64,000 nt of DNA from Capitulum mitella (Eukaryota; Arthropoda; Thecostraca; Pollicipedomorpha; Pollicipedidae): NCBI GenBank assembly GCA_030062745.1, contig CP099849.1:6990586-7054585 (forward strand). The letters are read 5' to 3'. The notes under the pieces were generated by a model. The model did no database searches, was not told the DNA's origin, and was given only the letters and a program-made list of their open reading frames with translations. This document shows positions 15,061 through 26,294 of the stretch, piece by piece (position 1 is the first letter of the stretch; each line of letters starts with the position of its first letter). Position numbers and translations under genes: made by a program.

Positions 15061-18000
15061 TACGAAAATTAAGTTTACGTCATGGCGATTCGATTGTCGT
15101 TTATTGCAGTGAAATCTAATGGATGGTTGTCGAGATCTCGGGGGGGAATAAGTGCCCCCCTGTGTTAGGGATACGGGAATGGAGCCAGTACAGAGAATAA
15201 AATAATTCTTTAAAAAATGCTGGCACTGGATTAAGCCACATTCACAGAATAGTAAATCATCACAACCAACTACAGGCTTATCGGTCAGGTTTGCCCGAAA
15301 TGGAACAATATCATACAACGCTTTCTGGCTGAAGATTCAAGTCAGACATTGTTTTTAAATCGAGTTCAATGAAGCAGCCACCCGGTGCTTGCAAATGTCG
15401 AGGAGAAAACACGTCAACTAGTTTCAACGCGAATCTGCCACGTGTCTCGAGCCACCGAGCTCAAATTTGGCATCACTGACAAACTCACTGCTCAAGCGAC
15501 AAATGTTACTGCTATTTTCGCAAGCGACTGTTGAATTTGCCTGCTTCCATACTGTGGATTAGATGCTGAGGCAAAGGCTTGATTTCCTCATATTCATATT
15601 CAGATTCATGGACAGCGTGGGCATCTCACGAAACAGTGCCTATGCTTCGTCAATGTCAAGCAGGTAATGGGCAGAGGGTCGCATGGACTTAGCAGGAGAC
15701 AAGCAACACATTCGCTGGACAATGCGAGCTTTTACTGCATTTTTGACCCTTTTGTACCGAGCCGCGTCATCACCCCCTCACTGTACTTTATGGCTGCCAG
15801 GTGAACAAACGACCGCCGACCACAGCCGTCACGGTGGCGCGGTCGGCGAGACTGCCTCAGAGCGAGGCCAGACTGGCCGGGTTTCCGTCCACCGTGACCG
15901 TGTGTGCGACATTTAGAAGCCGTGCGTCACACAGCTCGCGGGAGGTTAGGAAACGCATCGCGCCGCGTGTCAAACATGTGACAGTTCTGCGTCGTCAGAA
16001 GTGCATCCGTTATCGGCCACAGAAATACAACATCTGAGATGTGAGATGACAAGGACGTGGATAACAGTGAACTTGGAGGAAGGAAGTGGTATGACTGACG
16101 TTCCTGTCTCTAAATAATTCTGGAGGAATCCATCGCTTTCCTGCTTATTTTCCTGTCAGCGTATACTGAAATTTTTTTGAAGCTTATAATATTCAAAGTA
16201 TGGCAGCGAATGTGACAAAATGTTGTGTGGTTTTTAAGAGACAGATCTAGACACCCTGTCCCAAATATCCACCTTGAGTGATTTCATAGATTTGTTTTGG
16301 GAAGGGTTTATCGTTGAATATTAACTGGTCACTAGATCTAAAGATACGAAATACCTGTCAGGTAATATATAGCTAAGATAACCTATGCCGCAGTGTTATA
16401 CTGTTTCAGAAAAGAACTTATGATTTAAATTGCTCACTCACTCTTAGTATTGAACTTTTCCATTTTTGCTGCATTTAACATCAACTGCTTTTGCTTTTTT
16501 GATGCATCCAGCCTTTTCCAACGGTCTTAAACGTAGGAAAGATAAAGATCCTGCCGTTTTTCGAGACCACTTAGTCAATGTCTGATGATTACGGGAATAG
16601 GTGTGATATCATCTAAGGACATTTACATGACGTTTACGTGCCTCTGAGTGCATGGCATGGTCTTCCTAAATGTGTAGCGTTTGTTCTTAACTCAGTGTGG
16701 TCCCTTTTTACCTCTCGTAGTGCCTTTAAAACCTCGCAGGACATCGCTTTGGGTGGAATGTTGTTTAGTTGATTGCGAGAGCTCTTATATCGCCATTACA
16801 ACATTTTTAAGCTCACTATTTCCTCGAGGAGCCATCAGCCTTTATCGCACAATCCCTTCATCCAGAACTCGCGGCCCGACATTAATTTCTCCCAGAAGAA
16901 TCGCCGACCACCAAGACAAATGGCAGACGTCCTGGTCCATTCATTGCTCATTTTCGTCCGGCCCGTGGCTGAGAGCCTGGTCTGGACTGTGGACGACGGT
17001 CGGATGGTCAGCGGCTGTATCACTGCAGCCAGCGTGGATACAGGCAACGAAAAAAACAATAACTTTGTCTGTACATGACGCAATCGCACATCATACAGGG
17101 TTTGGTCACAAACGTCGGCCAAAAAGTCATAACAAAAAGCACCAGAATGACGATTGGATTGGATGCTGACATGCATCTAATTCGGTACATAATTATGCTT
17201 TGTGATCGGTGTTCATCCGCATGAGTACGTGCGAGGGATCCGATGCGCCGGTGTGATATCTGAGCTAGCGCCAAAGTATGCCCACTACCAACATCTCCGA
17301 CAGCCAACAATACGGGCGTTCGGTGCTTACACATTCAGACTCGGCCAACATGGCTTGGTACTTTGTCGTAGTAGGTAATCGCAATACTTCCTCTATAAAT
17401 ACAAAAAAAAAACGAAAACACATGTTCTCCAGTCTTAAGGTGCATCAGCTTTCAGAACGATGCTGTGGTATTTCACTTTCGTGACGTCCCATTACTTTTA
17501 TTAATCTTCACCTACATTTTGATCACGTGGTATGGTCAAAAGACATGATGACATGCACCTAATTAGTGTTTTCGATGCCACCCTTGACCTAAAACACGGG
17601 TACAAGACTAAACACTACAGCATGTGTCGAATGCCTGGAAGCCTTTGTAGGTTGACATTAGCGGCAATGACTGTCACTGAACTGTTCTGACGTCCCAATT
17701 GTTCTGTTATATGACATCTAGACTGCAACAGTTAGTTAACCTGAACTGGCATAGGGAGTGTTTGTACAGGGACAGCTGTTCTAAATGACATTTTCTGGAC
17801 AGGACCGCAGGAAAACTCCTCCCTCACGGAAAATTAAGTGTCTCCATTTTGCTGGTACTGCTCCGTTACTGATACTGGCTCACCACAGTGCTGGCATTCG
17901 AAGGCAATTAACCCCAGACGGGCTAGTATTCATTCTCTTAGTCCTACCGGGGCGACCGTTCACAAGAGCAGTTGCTGGAAATTCGAATCACGATCCCTTT

Positions 18001-18480
18001 CCATCGCTGTATTACCATTCTACTAAGAGGAATTTCAATCAGGGTTTCATTCGAAGCTGTTGGATAGAAGTACGTTTGTTCTGGCAATCAGATCATTGGG
18101 TCGCTCTGTCTACAGTTTAAATTCGAACTGTTTCCGGCCATTTGTACCTGGTAAAGACATAACTAAACTGGTGCGGCCCGGGGGCGTACCCGCTATCACC
18201 CTCAATCGCATCCTGTTTGTTGACTTTAGTCTGAAAATTTTGCAAATCGGTCTTTAAACAACAAAGTTATTTCCATCCATTCTTTCGTCCATTCTTTCAT
18301 TTATTCTAGGGTCCCCTGTCGAATTCTGTTACCGTGCATGCAGGATTTCCGGGCTTTCTTGAAGTCTTTGTTTCAGTCCCCGCCATGGTTCTCTGCGTCT
18401 GTTCCGGCACCTCTGCGTATTTTTTTTTTTAGCCTATCCCAATTCCATTTTGTCTCCATTGTCTCTTGTAACTGGCCTGG
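15061..18480. other. No supported gene
   Basis: Contains a weakly GC-rich patch (15780-15960) and an ORF cluster at 16681-17176 that is open on both strands. No domain, splice structure or RNA gene was recognised. The ORFs of up to 162 residues read as unrelated chance sequence. Confidence 0.4.
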
Positions 18481-19105
18481 CCAATCATGTCTCCTGTCTC
18501 GTCCCTAGTCCGCTGTTTTGGTCCGCTGTCTTGGTCCCCTGACGTGGCCCCTGTTCAAATTCCCCGTCCCTGGTCCCCTGTCCTCACCCATGCTCCCTGT
18601 CCTCTCTGTAATGCCGTCCTCCCGGTCCCCTGTCCCTGTGCCCCAATGATGTCCCATGTCCCGTCCCTGGTCCACTGTCTCGGCCCCCTGACGCGGTCTC
18701 TGTCCTCATCCCTAGTCCTCTGTCCTGAAACCTTCTTCAGATCTCGTCTCCGGTCCCCTGCCTGCATCCGTGCTCCCCTGTCCCCCTCCGTGACCCTATC
18801 CCCCAGTACCCTATCCCTGTGCCCCAATCATGTCCCAGATCCCGTCCCCTAGTCCGCTGTTTTGGTACACTGTCTTGATCTCTGTGGCGTTCCCTGCACC
18901 CCCCTCTCAGGCTCTTTGTCACGATCCCCAGTCCATGTCCAAATCCCCGTCCCCCCAGTTTCCTGTCCCAGTACCCTAATCATGTGCCCTTCCCTTCCCC
19001 CCATTTTTGTTCCCCTGTCGTGGTCCTCTGTCCAAGTCTTCTGTTCCCGTCCCCAATTCCCTGTTTCCATCCCGGATCCCGTCCTCGGCTCCTTCTCCCC
19101 TGCCG
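18481..19105. repeat. Polypyrimidine minisatellite with ~165-bp higher-order period
   Basis: The + strand is dominated by GTCCCCTGTCC-type words. Within this, the marker CCAATCATGT recurs at 18481, 18643 (one change), 18824 and 18975, followed each time by CCCGTCCCYRGTCC-like sequence. This gives a longer repeat of roughly 150-180 bp built from short C/T units. The open frames on both strands are repeat artefacts. Confidence 0.65.
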
Positions 19106-19119
19106 TCTAAAAACAATTC

Positions 19120-19850
19120 TAAAAATGTTGTAAGGGGTGGATACAAGGAGTAAAAGCATGAAAGTGAAATTTTTTGCTTGCTATAACTGCGATGTTTGTT
19201 GATTAATTTTCCTTCATTTGGTATGAATCTATATGTAATCGATGGGTTTTTTCTTCTTTTCTCCTGGCCCACAAGCTTAGAATTTCGGCAGAATTCATAA
19301 GCGTTCACATGGTTAAGAAATTTCTTAGCTTCCAGTGGTCATTTAACAGCTGAGAAGCACAAATCGTGTGACACTTGGCAAAGCCGATATCAGGGACATG
19401 AAAAGGGGAACTGTCATGGTCACGTTTTCATGACATCAACTTATAATCTTGGAATTCCAGCGACATCAGTCACAGAAAATCGCCTCGGGCTTTTTTCATA
19501 GGGTTTGAAAGATGTTTTAAAACAATTCCAAACTTTTGGATTGATTATATTCCTCAAAACCGTGCTCGTGACCCTCAAAATACAGAGTATGCGCATGGAC
19601 ATTTCAATCCATACTTCCATGACTTGACTTGATATCGACCTGAAGCTTAAATCAAAGTACAGAAGAACATCCATGTCATATGTATCGGTTTTCCATTGAA
19701 AAATAACGTAAAACTGTATTTAAAATCAAATGTTTGTTTGTGACTTCTACATGATGTGAAACGAGTTCAGGTCAACGCAAATATTTTTCAACGTTCTCCT
19801 AGATAGTTATCTATAAAATGATATCCAAAAACTCTATTTTTGCAGCTATT
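19120..19850 (-). repeat. Dispersed element, copy B (inverted relative to copy A)
   Basis: This is the inverted partner of 14220-15060. Reverse-complemented landmarks occur in the same order over ~0.73 kb. It directly abuts the polypyrimidine minisatellite. No coding frame. Confidence 0.5.
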
Positions 19851-21039
19851 TTTCTTCTGCATTAAAATGAATAGATGGTATTATGAAAATTTGACGTATT
19901 ATGTACAAAGAACATGCGAGAAAATTGACTAAGTCTCATGAAGCTGCTCCGAAAATCCTAGAAATATAAAACAAAAAACTGGAATGGGGCTTCTGAAGCG
20001 CCCCCTGCAGACTGGAATAGGGTTAGTCTTGAAGGAATGCCTGACTGATATACAGGACCAGGATATGCTATTCTTCCTTTTGTTCCTAGCTGAACAAAAG
20101 TTTGAGAAGTTTCCTGCTGGAAAGTTTCGTTTTCAGGGTATCACGACCGGTTAACAGCGAGGTCAAGATTTCTATAAGAAAAGATCGCGATGCTGAAATA
20201 TGTACTGAAAGACTAAAACGCACCCATAACAATCCGCTTCAGGGTAAAGTGATGAAATATCAGTCCTCCACGACGTCATGCGACCCTGATGACCTACATT
20301 TCTAAGCCCACCAGTGGAGACATTCACCGTGTATGGTGCCGATCCGTGGACAATATAGCTTTTTATTATGCATATTTCGCGGCTGAAAGGGAGTCAGTAA
20401 TTAATATTAGTTCTTTGTAGGAATGGATCACGCAAAAAAATTACAATGACGTCAAATATGTTCTGTTTGAAGACAAAGATGAACTATGAAAGGTTGTTTA
20501 TGAGTTGATGTTTCTTTCAAGGGTGCAAAGAGTTTCCTGTACGGCAACTTCGATTTTAAAGAGGATCAATTTTCTGTCGAGATCTATATCACTTGAAGAC
20601 TGTTTTACTTCGCAAACTGCCGCAGATAGTTCAGAAGCATGGCTGGCGATCCGGCGGGGGAGACTGGGGTCCGGGCTCCCAACCAAATATTCGGAGATTT
20701 TAACACTAGGCCTATGGCACTGACTAGAAAGAAACCGTCTGAAATCCAATGTGAACTCTGCCAATAGTTTTCGGAAATCTACAGCAATGTCCACAAGTCC
20801 TGGAACTGAAAAATGGCATAAGTGGAACTTATGTTGCAAAGATGCATATTCTTTTCCTTGTGGAACAAAGCATCCATGTATTTCCACGGCAGGCCTAAAA
20901 TCGAAAATTCTCGTGCCACATCTTAATGGTTCTTCCATTCGTGTGTGTAGGAAAAGTATAGTTCGTCGCCATCCTATCCGGAAAGCAATATCTAAGAAGA
21001 GGAAATCACAGCCTATCGCACGCTCCCCAGCATGCCACG
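19851..21039. other. No supported gene; contains one dispersed-repeat word
   Basis: The 195-residue minus frame (20498-21085) is the longest open frame here but shows no family signature, and a plus frame overlaps it. A ~65-bp block beginning AGATTTTAACACT at 20695 recurs in diverged form at 21975 in the same orientation, so part of this region is repeat-derived. Confidence 0.4.
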
Positions 21040-21620
21040 TCTGCACGCTACGGGAGCTGCGCATGCCGCTCATTACACAACGCACGCCAGCACGCTCTCA
21101 CGGGAGCGTCCGGATCGTCGCCAATCATGGCGCGAGTGTGCCGTGTTCGGCACGGCCAGCCGCCCGAGGTCAGCACGGGCCCGAGACCCGTGCGGATTCA
21201 GATTCAGAGCGGCCAGCCGCTCTGAATATTGGGGGCCCTAAGTCCGCACAGGCCCAGCGGCGGCGACCAGCGGAGACCGACCATCGATCCCAGGCGGCCT
21301 GGCGTGACCGCCGCTAAATGAAAGCGGCACGCGACGGGATTGCGCGCCCAATTAACGGGTGTCAAGCGGCGCCGCGGCGTGATTCGGCGGCCGCGCCGCG
21401 TCCGCCGCGCCCGCCACAACCGCCACGATCATCACCGCTGATCACGCGAGCGGCCGGCGGTGGCGTCCGCCAGATTTGGCACTGGACTAACAAGGTGGGG
21501 AGGGAAGGGGAAGGGGAGAGGGTAAGCTGATCAGGCGGGCCGGGGGCCCGATGGCTCAGGAGATCGGATATGGCGAGTGTGCGCGTTCCGACGCGACGGT
21601 GGCGCGCGGGCACGGAGTGA
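21040..21620. promoter_or_regulatory. CpG-rich islet C
   Basis: GC-rich, CpG-rich DNA open in several frames on both strands. No splice-consistent exon was found. Possible regulatory islet, by composition only. Confidence 0.25.
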
Positions 21621-22739
21621 GACAAAGTTTTCTCAAGTGCTTCCGACTGACAATGTGCTGAGGGCGGAAGTTCGCTGTGAAAGGTTCATTTCATGACCAT
21701 GATTTTTGTTCTTGTTTTTTTTTGTACAGCATATTTTGCGATAAATACGTCGAGTGCAGCTATCTGTATTATTAGTGAGTCATAAATAGAGCGCATAAAA
21801 CGCTTGCAAGAGAAGCTATTGTCTTGCGAGGACCGTCGTTCAGCTACGGGTAAAACAGTTCCCTCGATGGTAACGTTACCAGGATAAACACAAAATAACA
21901 GATGAACAATACGCTTCAACTGCAAGGATGAAAGGAACCATTGTGGAGATTTTAGAATACGAATCCATTATGGAAGATTTTAACACTGGGCCTTTGGCGT
22001 TATTTGAGAAGAAATCGCCTCGAAATGGACCTTGTCCTACCATGAACGTTTTAGTGCCCATGAAAGCAGCGCAATATCAGAGCTGAAAAATGTCTCCAGG
22101 AAGCTTTCCGCTACAGTGACCAAGCATACGCGCTTTGAATTACACCAGCTTCATTGATCTCCATCGGGGAAACGACTTCCCAAAAATTGTATCTAGATTT
22201 CTGCTTCTGACGGCTTCGTGATTTCAAATCCGTTCGAGTTTTATCGGCCGATCTTGGCGGCTGGTTCTCGTCCAGCTGCGATACTGTCAAAAGCGTCCGA
22301 GCTTCATCGGTCAGCTTTAAAGGCGGATAACATCACCCGCAAAATCCGTCAGACATTTGGGGAAATCCTCCGAAACTTTTTGCTAACTTCTGGCTTTTTC
22401 CTTTCGGAGAGGAGAAATTCGTCTTTGTTCTTTTATCTTTCACGAATGTGGTAGGCTGGACTTTAAGCGACTTTTTATCACAAAATGTCGAACCATCGAA
22501 CCTTTTTCCCTGCTCCTTTCAGCGAACGACAACAGGACGCTTGGTTTGCCATCGGCTTACGGTGCCAGAAATGCAGTTTCTGTCACGGAAGCAAATGCTT
22601 CTAAGGACACACACCTCCATGCAGGGAATTACAAACGCAACATCACTCTCCTCTGCACAAGATAGGTACATGCCAACACCGCCGTCTTTCCCGTCCACTC
22701 TTGTTCATCGCGAGCAAATCATGCAGCCTTTGCGTCTGG
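21621..22739. other. No gene seen
   Basis: AT-balanced DNA that includes the second copy (about 21975-22035) of the AGATTTTAACACT block. Nothing else is supported. Confidence 0.4.
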
Positions 22740-23400
22740 CTGATCTCCCCAGGCGCGGCAGAGCGGGCCAGACTGCGGGCTCTCGAGGGTCACGATCCGA
22801 GGCTGCCCCTCCACCATGCCGCGGGCCACCGGATCGCCGCCGGCCTTTCGGTCCTGCGGCGGGCCCGCGCCCCGCCGAATCCGACTCTAAACAGATTCTT
22901 TACTACGTATTGATCGATGGCGAGTCGCGTCCGTTCGGCAGTGGAGCGTCCAGCCGCTGGCCGACCGCCACCGGCAGGCAGGGAGAGCTAGGACTTCTTA
23001 CCCCTTGAGGACGGACCCAAGCACGGCTGGGTGGCCGTCAGATGCCCCCGGACCCGCGCGGACGCCCCGGCCGGCCCGGTCAGGTGAAGCCGCCAGGTAG
23101 CACCGCGACCGAGCCGCCCGTCGAACCGACCGGCCAACGCTGGCCGCATCGGGAGCTCACCTGCGGCGAGGCCCGGCTGGAGGAGGCAGATCCAGCTGGT
23201 CGCCAGCAGCACCCGGCCCGCCACCGCATCCATACCGGCACCCACGCAAGTCACCACCGGAACGCTGCACGGAGCCCGCCGGCCGTCATCGTCGCCTCTG
23301 ACGCACTACCATCGGTATCGACTGCTCCAGGCGTCAACGATCGAACTGCCCAGACGACCGGGCTCGCGACAGTGCTGGCACCTGGTGAGAAGACTGGATA
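22740..23400. promoter_or_regulatory. CpG-rich islet D
   Basis: GC-rich patch with overlapping open frames on both strands and no domain. I see no exon with matching splice phases. Regulatory role is inferred from composition only. Confidence 0.25.
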
Positions 23401-23801
23401 AGTTTGGTTTGAACTCTTGCCGCTTCGGACTCCGATCGGTGGCAAATGAGGTCAAAGGCGATTGGGGAAGTGAAATGTAAGCAATATAAACCCTAGAGTA
23501 CGCACAGCTTTCGGAATCCATTGTTGGATCACAGTACATAGTGAATGAAATTGTGAAAAGCAATGGCGGATCCTTTGCAAAAACGTAGGCTTTCCTGGAA
23601 TCGTGTAATTTCACGAGCAACAACTACAAGGAAAGCCTCTCCCTATTCATCGATATTCACAGCACCTACCTCCAGACTCAATCGCAAGGCAAATGACTCC
23701 GAATCCGAATCCAGGCTAAAGGTAAGTTTCTGACCGACTAAATTCCACATAATCCTTTGTTCATGTCTTATTGATATATGTGTATGTGCATATGATGCAT
23801 G

Positions 23802-23805
<4 letters not shown>

Positions 23806-23850
<45 letters not shown>
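23806..23850. repeat. (TA)n microsatellite, ~45 bp
   Basis: Uninterrupted TA dinucleotides. The adjacent frames with runs of Tyr-Ile are artefacts of this tract. Confidence 0.95.
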
Positions 23851-23855
<5 letters not shown>

Positions 23856-24354
23856 TATTAATTACACTGGTCTGTATTATGTTATGGTTATATTGTATTT
23901 ACATTATCTCTCTGAATTGGATTCGGATTTGGAGTCAGACAGGGTTAGCCACAACGGAACTGGATTCGAAATCGATTCCACTTGTAACTGGTTGTTTGGA
24001 ATTGGATTCGGGTCAACAGTAAGATTTCCACCGAGCGCTTACATTGAAGGAAAATAATCGTGATAGTGGTTGTATAGCGCTTGAAATGCAATATTGGTAC
24101 GTACTTCTTACGATTTCAGCCGGAAAAAACTGAAACACATAATTTCCCCCCGAAACAGATTTCATCGTCACCGCCGTGCCAGTCGCCAGACGCTCGCGTA
24201 GGAATTTTTGACGTTTCTGCATTAAATGGTTTGTTTACGCGAGATCTCGACGCTGATTGGTCGTCGGTCGGAACCAAGGCAGAATCAAGAGTAATAAAAA
24301 AGGTTTGGAAATAAGTAATATGCGATATAAATTAATTATCTTTAAAATAAAAAA

Positions 24355-24400
24355 AGTTAATAATAATAATAATAATAATGGTAATAATGATAATAATATA
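24355..24400. repeat. (AAT)n microsatellite, imperfect
   Basis: TAA/AAT trinucleotides with a few interruptions, inside an AT-rich stretch. Confidence 0.85.
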
Positions 24401-24550
24401 ATATGCCAGATACGCAAAGATGAAACTGTAATTTCAAAGAAATACAAAACGAAAACAATTAAAAAGTAGTGAAATAAAATATCCGAAAAAGATCTTGGAA
24501 CAGAATTGGAAAATACTTGCAAGCGAAATGAAACAATAAATAAAAGTTTA

Positions 24551-24650
24551 CCTAACCTAAAATAGTAACCTAACCTAACCAAGTCTAGCCTAACCTAGCC
24601 TAATCTAACCCAACCTAATCTAACCTTACTTAACCTAACTTAACCTAACG
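24551..24650. repeat. Interstitial TTAGG-type telomere-like repeat
   Basis: CCTAA pentamers, the reverse complement of TTAGG, recur about 15 times with point changes (CCTAG, CCCAA, CCTTA). TTAGG is the ancestral telomere unit of insects and many crustaceans. The degenerate form and the unique flanks mean an internal relic rather than a chromosome end. Confidence 0.75.
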
Positions 24651-24757
24651 TAATCAGCACACGGCCCCTATTCAGATACTGCCTAACGCGCTTCGCACGG
24701 CCTCTTTATTGGACAGAGCCAAGTCCGATCGCACCCTTTGTCGGCCTTCGGCGCGGG

Positions 24758-24776
24758 GTTGCGCCTTTGGCGCAAC
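24758..24776. repeat. Short perfect hairpin
   Basis: GTTGCGCC and GGCGCAAC flank a TTT loop, inside a locally GC-richer 200-bp patch next to the telomere-like block. It may be the remnant of an element end. Confidence 0.4.
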
Positions 24777-24850
24777 ATTTCGGTCCCTTGTTTCCAGGCA
24801 CGTCCAGGGCAAACAACCCCCTCTATGCACGGAGCATCCCGCATGATAAT

Positions 24851-26229
24851 TGCATTCGGCACTGCAATGATATAATTACATAATATTACCATGTGCGATC
24901 ATAATAGCAATCATATAAGACATTGTAACAATGATATCACAAAATAATGACAAAAACACCTTCGCCCAAAACCCGTTTCCAACGGCATCCCCGTACTAGA
25001 CATCTAGTCGCCGCGGAGCATAAAATACAACATTGTTATAGTACTGGAGATATCCCAACAATCATCTGATACAATAATATAACGATATAATTCAGCCACT
25101 GGTTTGAATTCAATTGGTGGCAACAAAATCAAATTTGCATATACATGACGTCATTAGCCGCTTGCAGATGTCTGCAGGGTATTCACACATCCTTAGTCCC
25201 AATAACCTTAACCTTGTAGGCACTACGTTTTGCGCCGTGGAATATTGTTATTATCCGTCTGCCGATCCCAGTACGACAGTGTTGTATGACAAGTTATCGT
25301 TACGATTTTATTGTTATTTTTCGAGAAATTCAGGCAGGCAGAAGTATGGTTAGATATCGGATGATATGTTCTTTACGCTTGTGGTAGTCATATAGAGGAT
25401 TAGTTGGAACTTAGTCGGCCAGAAGCTTGCCTTTAGTCTATGAATAATCAGGTAGGTAAACCTGCTATTAGAGGTCAATTTAAACCCTTTGGGAGCAACT
25501 ATGGCCGCCCAATGTGGTCCTGCTCCTCCGGTGTAATAGGCAGATCCCTCCCCCAATATTTTGTATCAGTTTTTAAGACAGAAAGAAAGCTTTTAAGATC
25601 GTAAATAACCAAATATTAAAAATGAGAATGCCAATACCAAAAAAAAAAACGGACAAATCCGTTGACAAACTCATTCGGGCGGAACGTTTGGTAGTTACGT
25701 TCTTGCTCTTCCTCTTCCCCCCCCAGTTATTTACACAAAACGTTGCCCGTGACTGCAGTTACCTAAGCCATAAATTTCCGTCACGACCATTCAAGCCTCT
25801 CAGTTGTATCATGCGCTTTGTCCGTTACTTGGCTCACCTCACGCAGGATGGACTAATCACGGATAAACATTATCACACTTGGCATAATCCCAACAGTACT
25901 CAGCTCTGGCAAATTAATCTAGACTCAGCAGCTCTGCCTTTCTCTCGCTAGTCGTGGTCATGCGCCACATCATTAACCACTGCCTAGCGTCACTAAATTG
26001 CAAGTGTTAAAGGCTATGGTATCTAGCGCATAGGAACAGTAAATATTTGAACACAAATGGTTGTCATAAAGAAAAGAAACTTCCCATCCTTTGAATAATA
26101 TTACACATCGTATTCCACATCGTATATCACACATTCACATATTTCACCGCGTAAAAAATTGAGCTAAGAAAATGAGCAGGACATTTTACCTGAATATCAC
26201 CACGGCGTTTCCGCACTACTTATACTATA
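24851..26229. other. No gene seen
   Basis: AT-rich DNA with short frames only. A perfect TGACGTCA occurs at 25146-25153. Confidence 0.45.
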
Positions 26230-26283
26230 CAGAGCTGGTGCTCTTGCGACATGCTTGAAGTCAATAGCAACATTCGTAACCAG
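26230..26283 (+). repeat. Left flanking direct repeat of the foldback element
   Basis: About 54 bp with the core CTTGCGACATGCTTGAAGT. A diverged copy in the same orientation lies beyond the other end of the element at 28982-29039. It is too long for an ordinary target-site duplication, so it may be an earlier tandem repeat that the element interrupted, or part of the element. Confidence 0.55.
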
Positions 26284-26294
26284 TCCATAAACCA

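Noticed and set aside
16681..17176. 162-residue plus frame and 113-residue minus frame
   Set aside because: Both strands are open over the same DNA and neither shows a domain, splice signal or composition typical of the exons seen elsewhere in the window.
20498..21085. 195-residue minus-strand frame
   Set aside because: No recognisable family. It overlaps a plus frame, and part of the interval is a dispersed repeat. It could be a real unknown exon, but nothing supports it.
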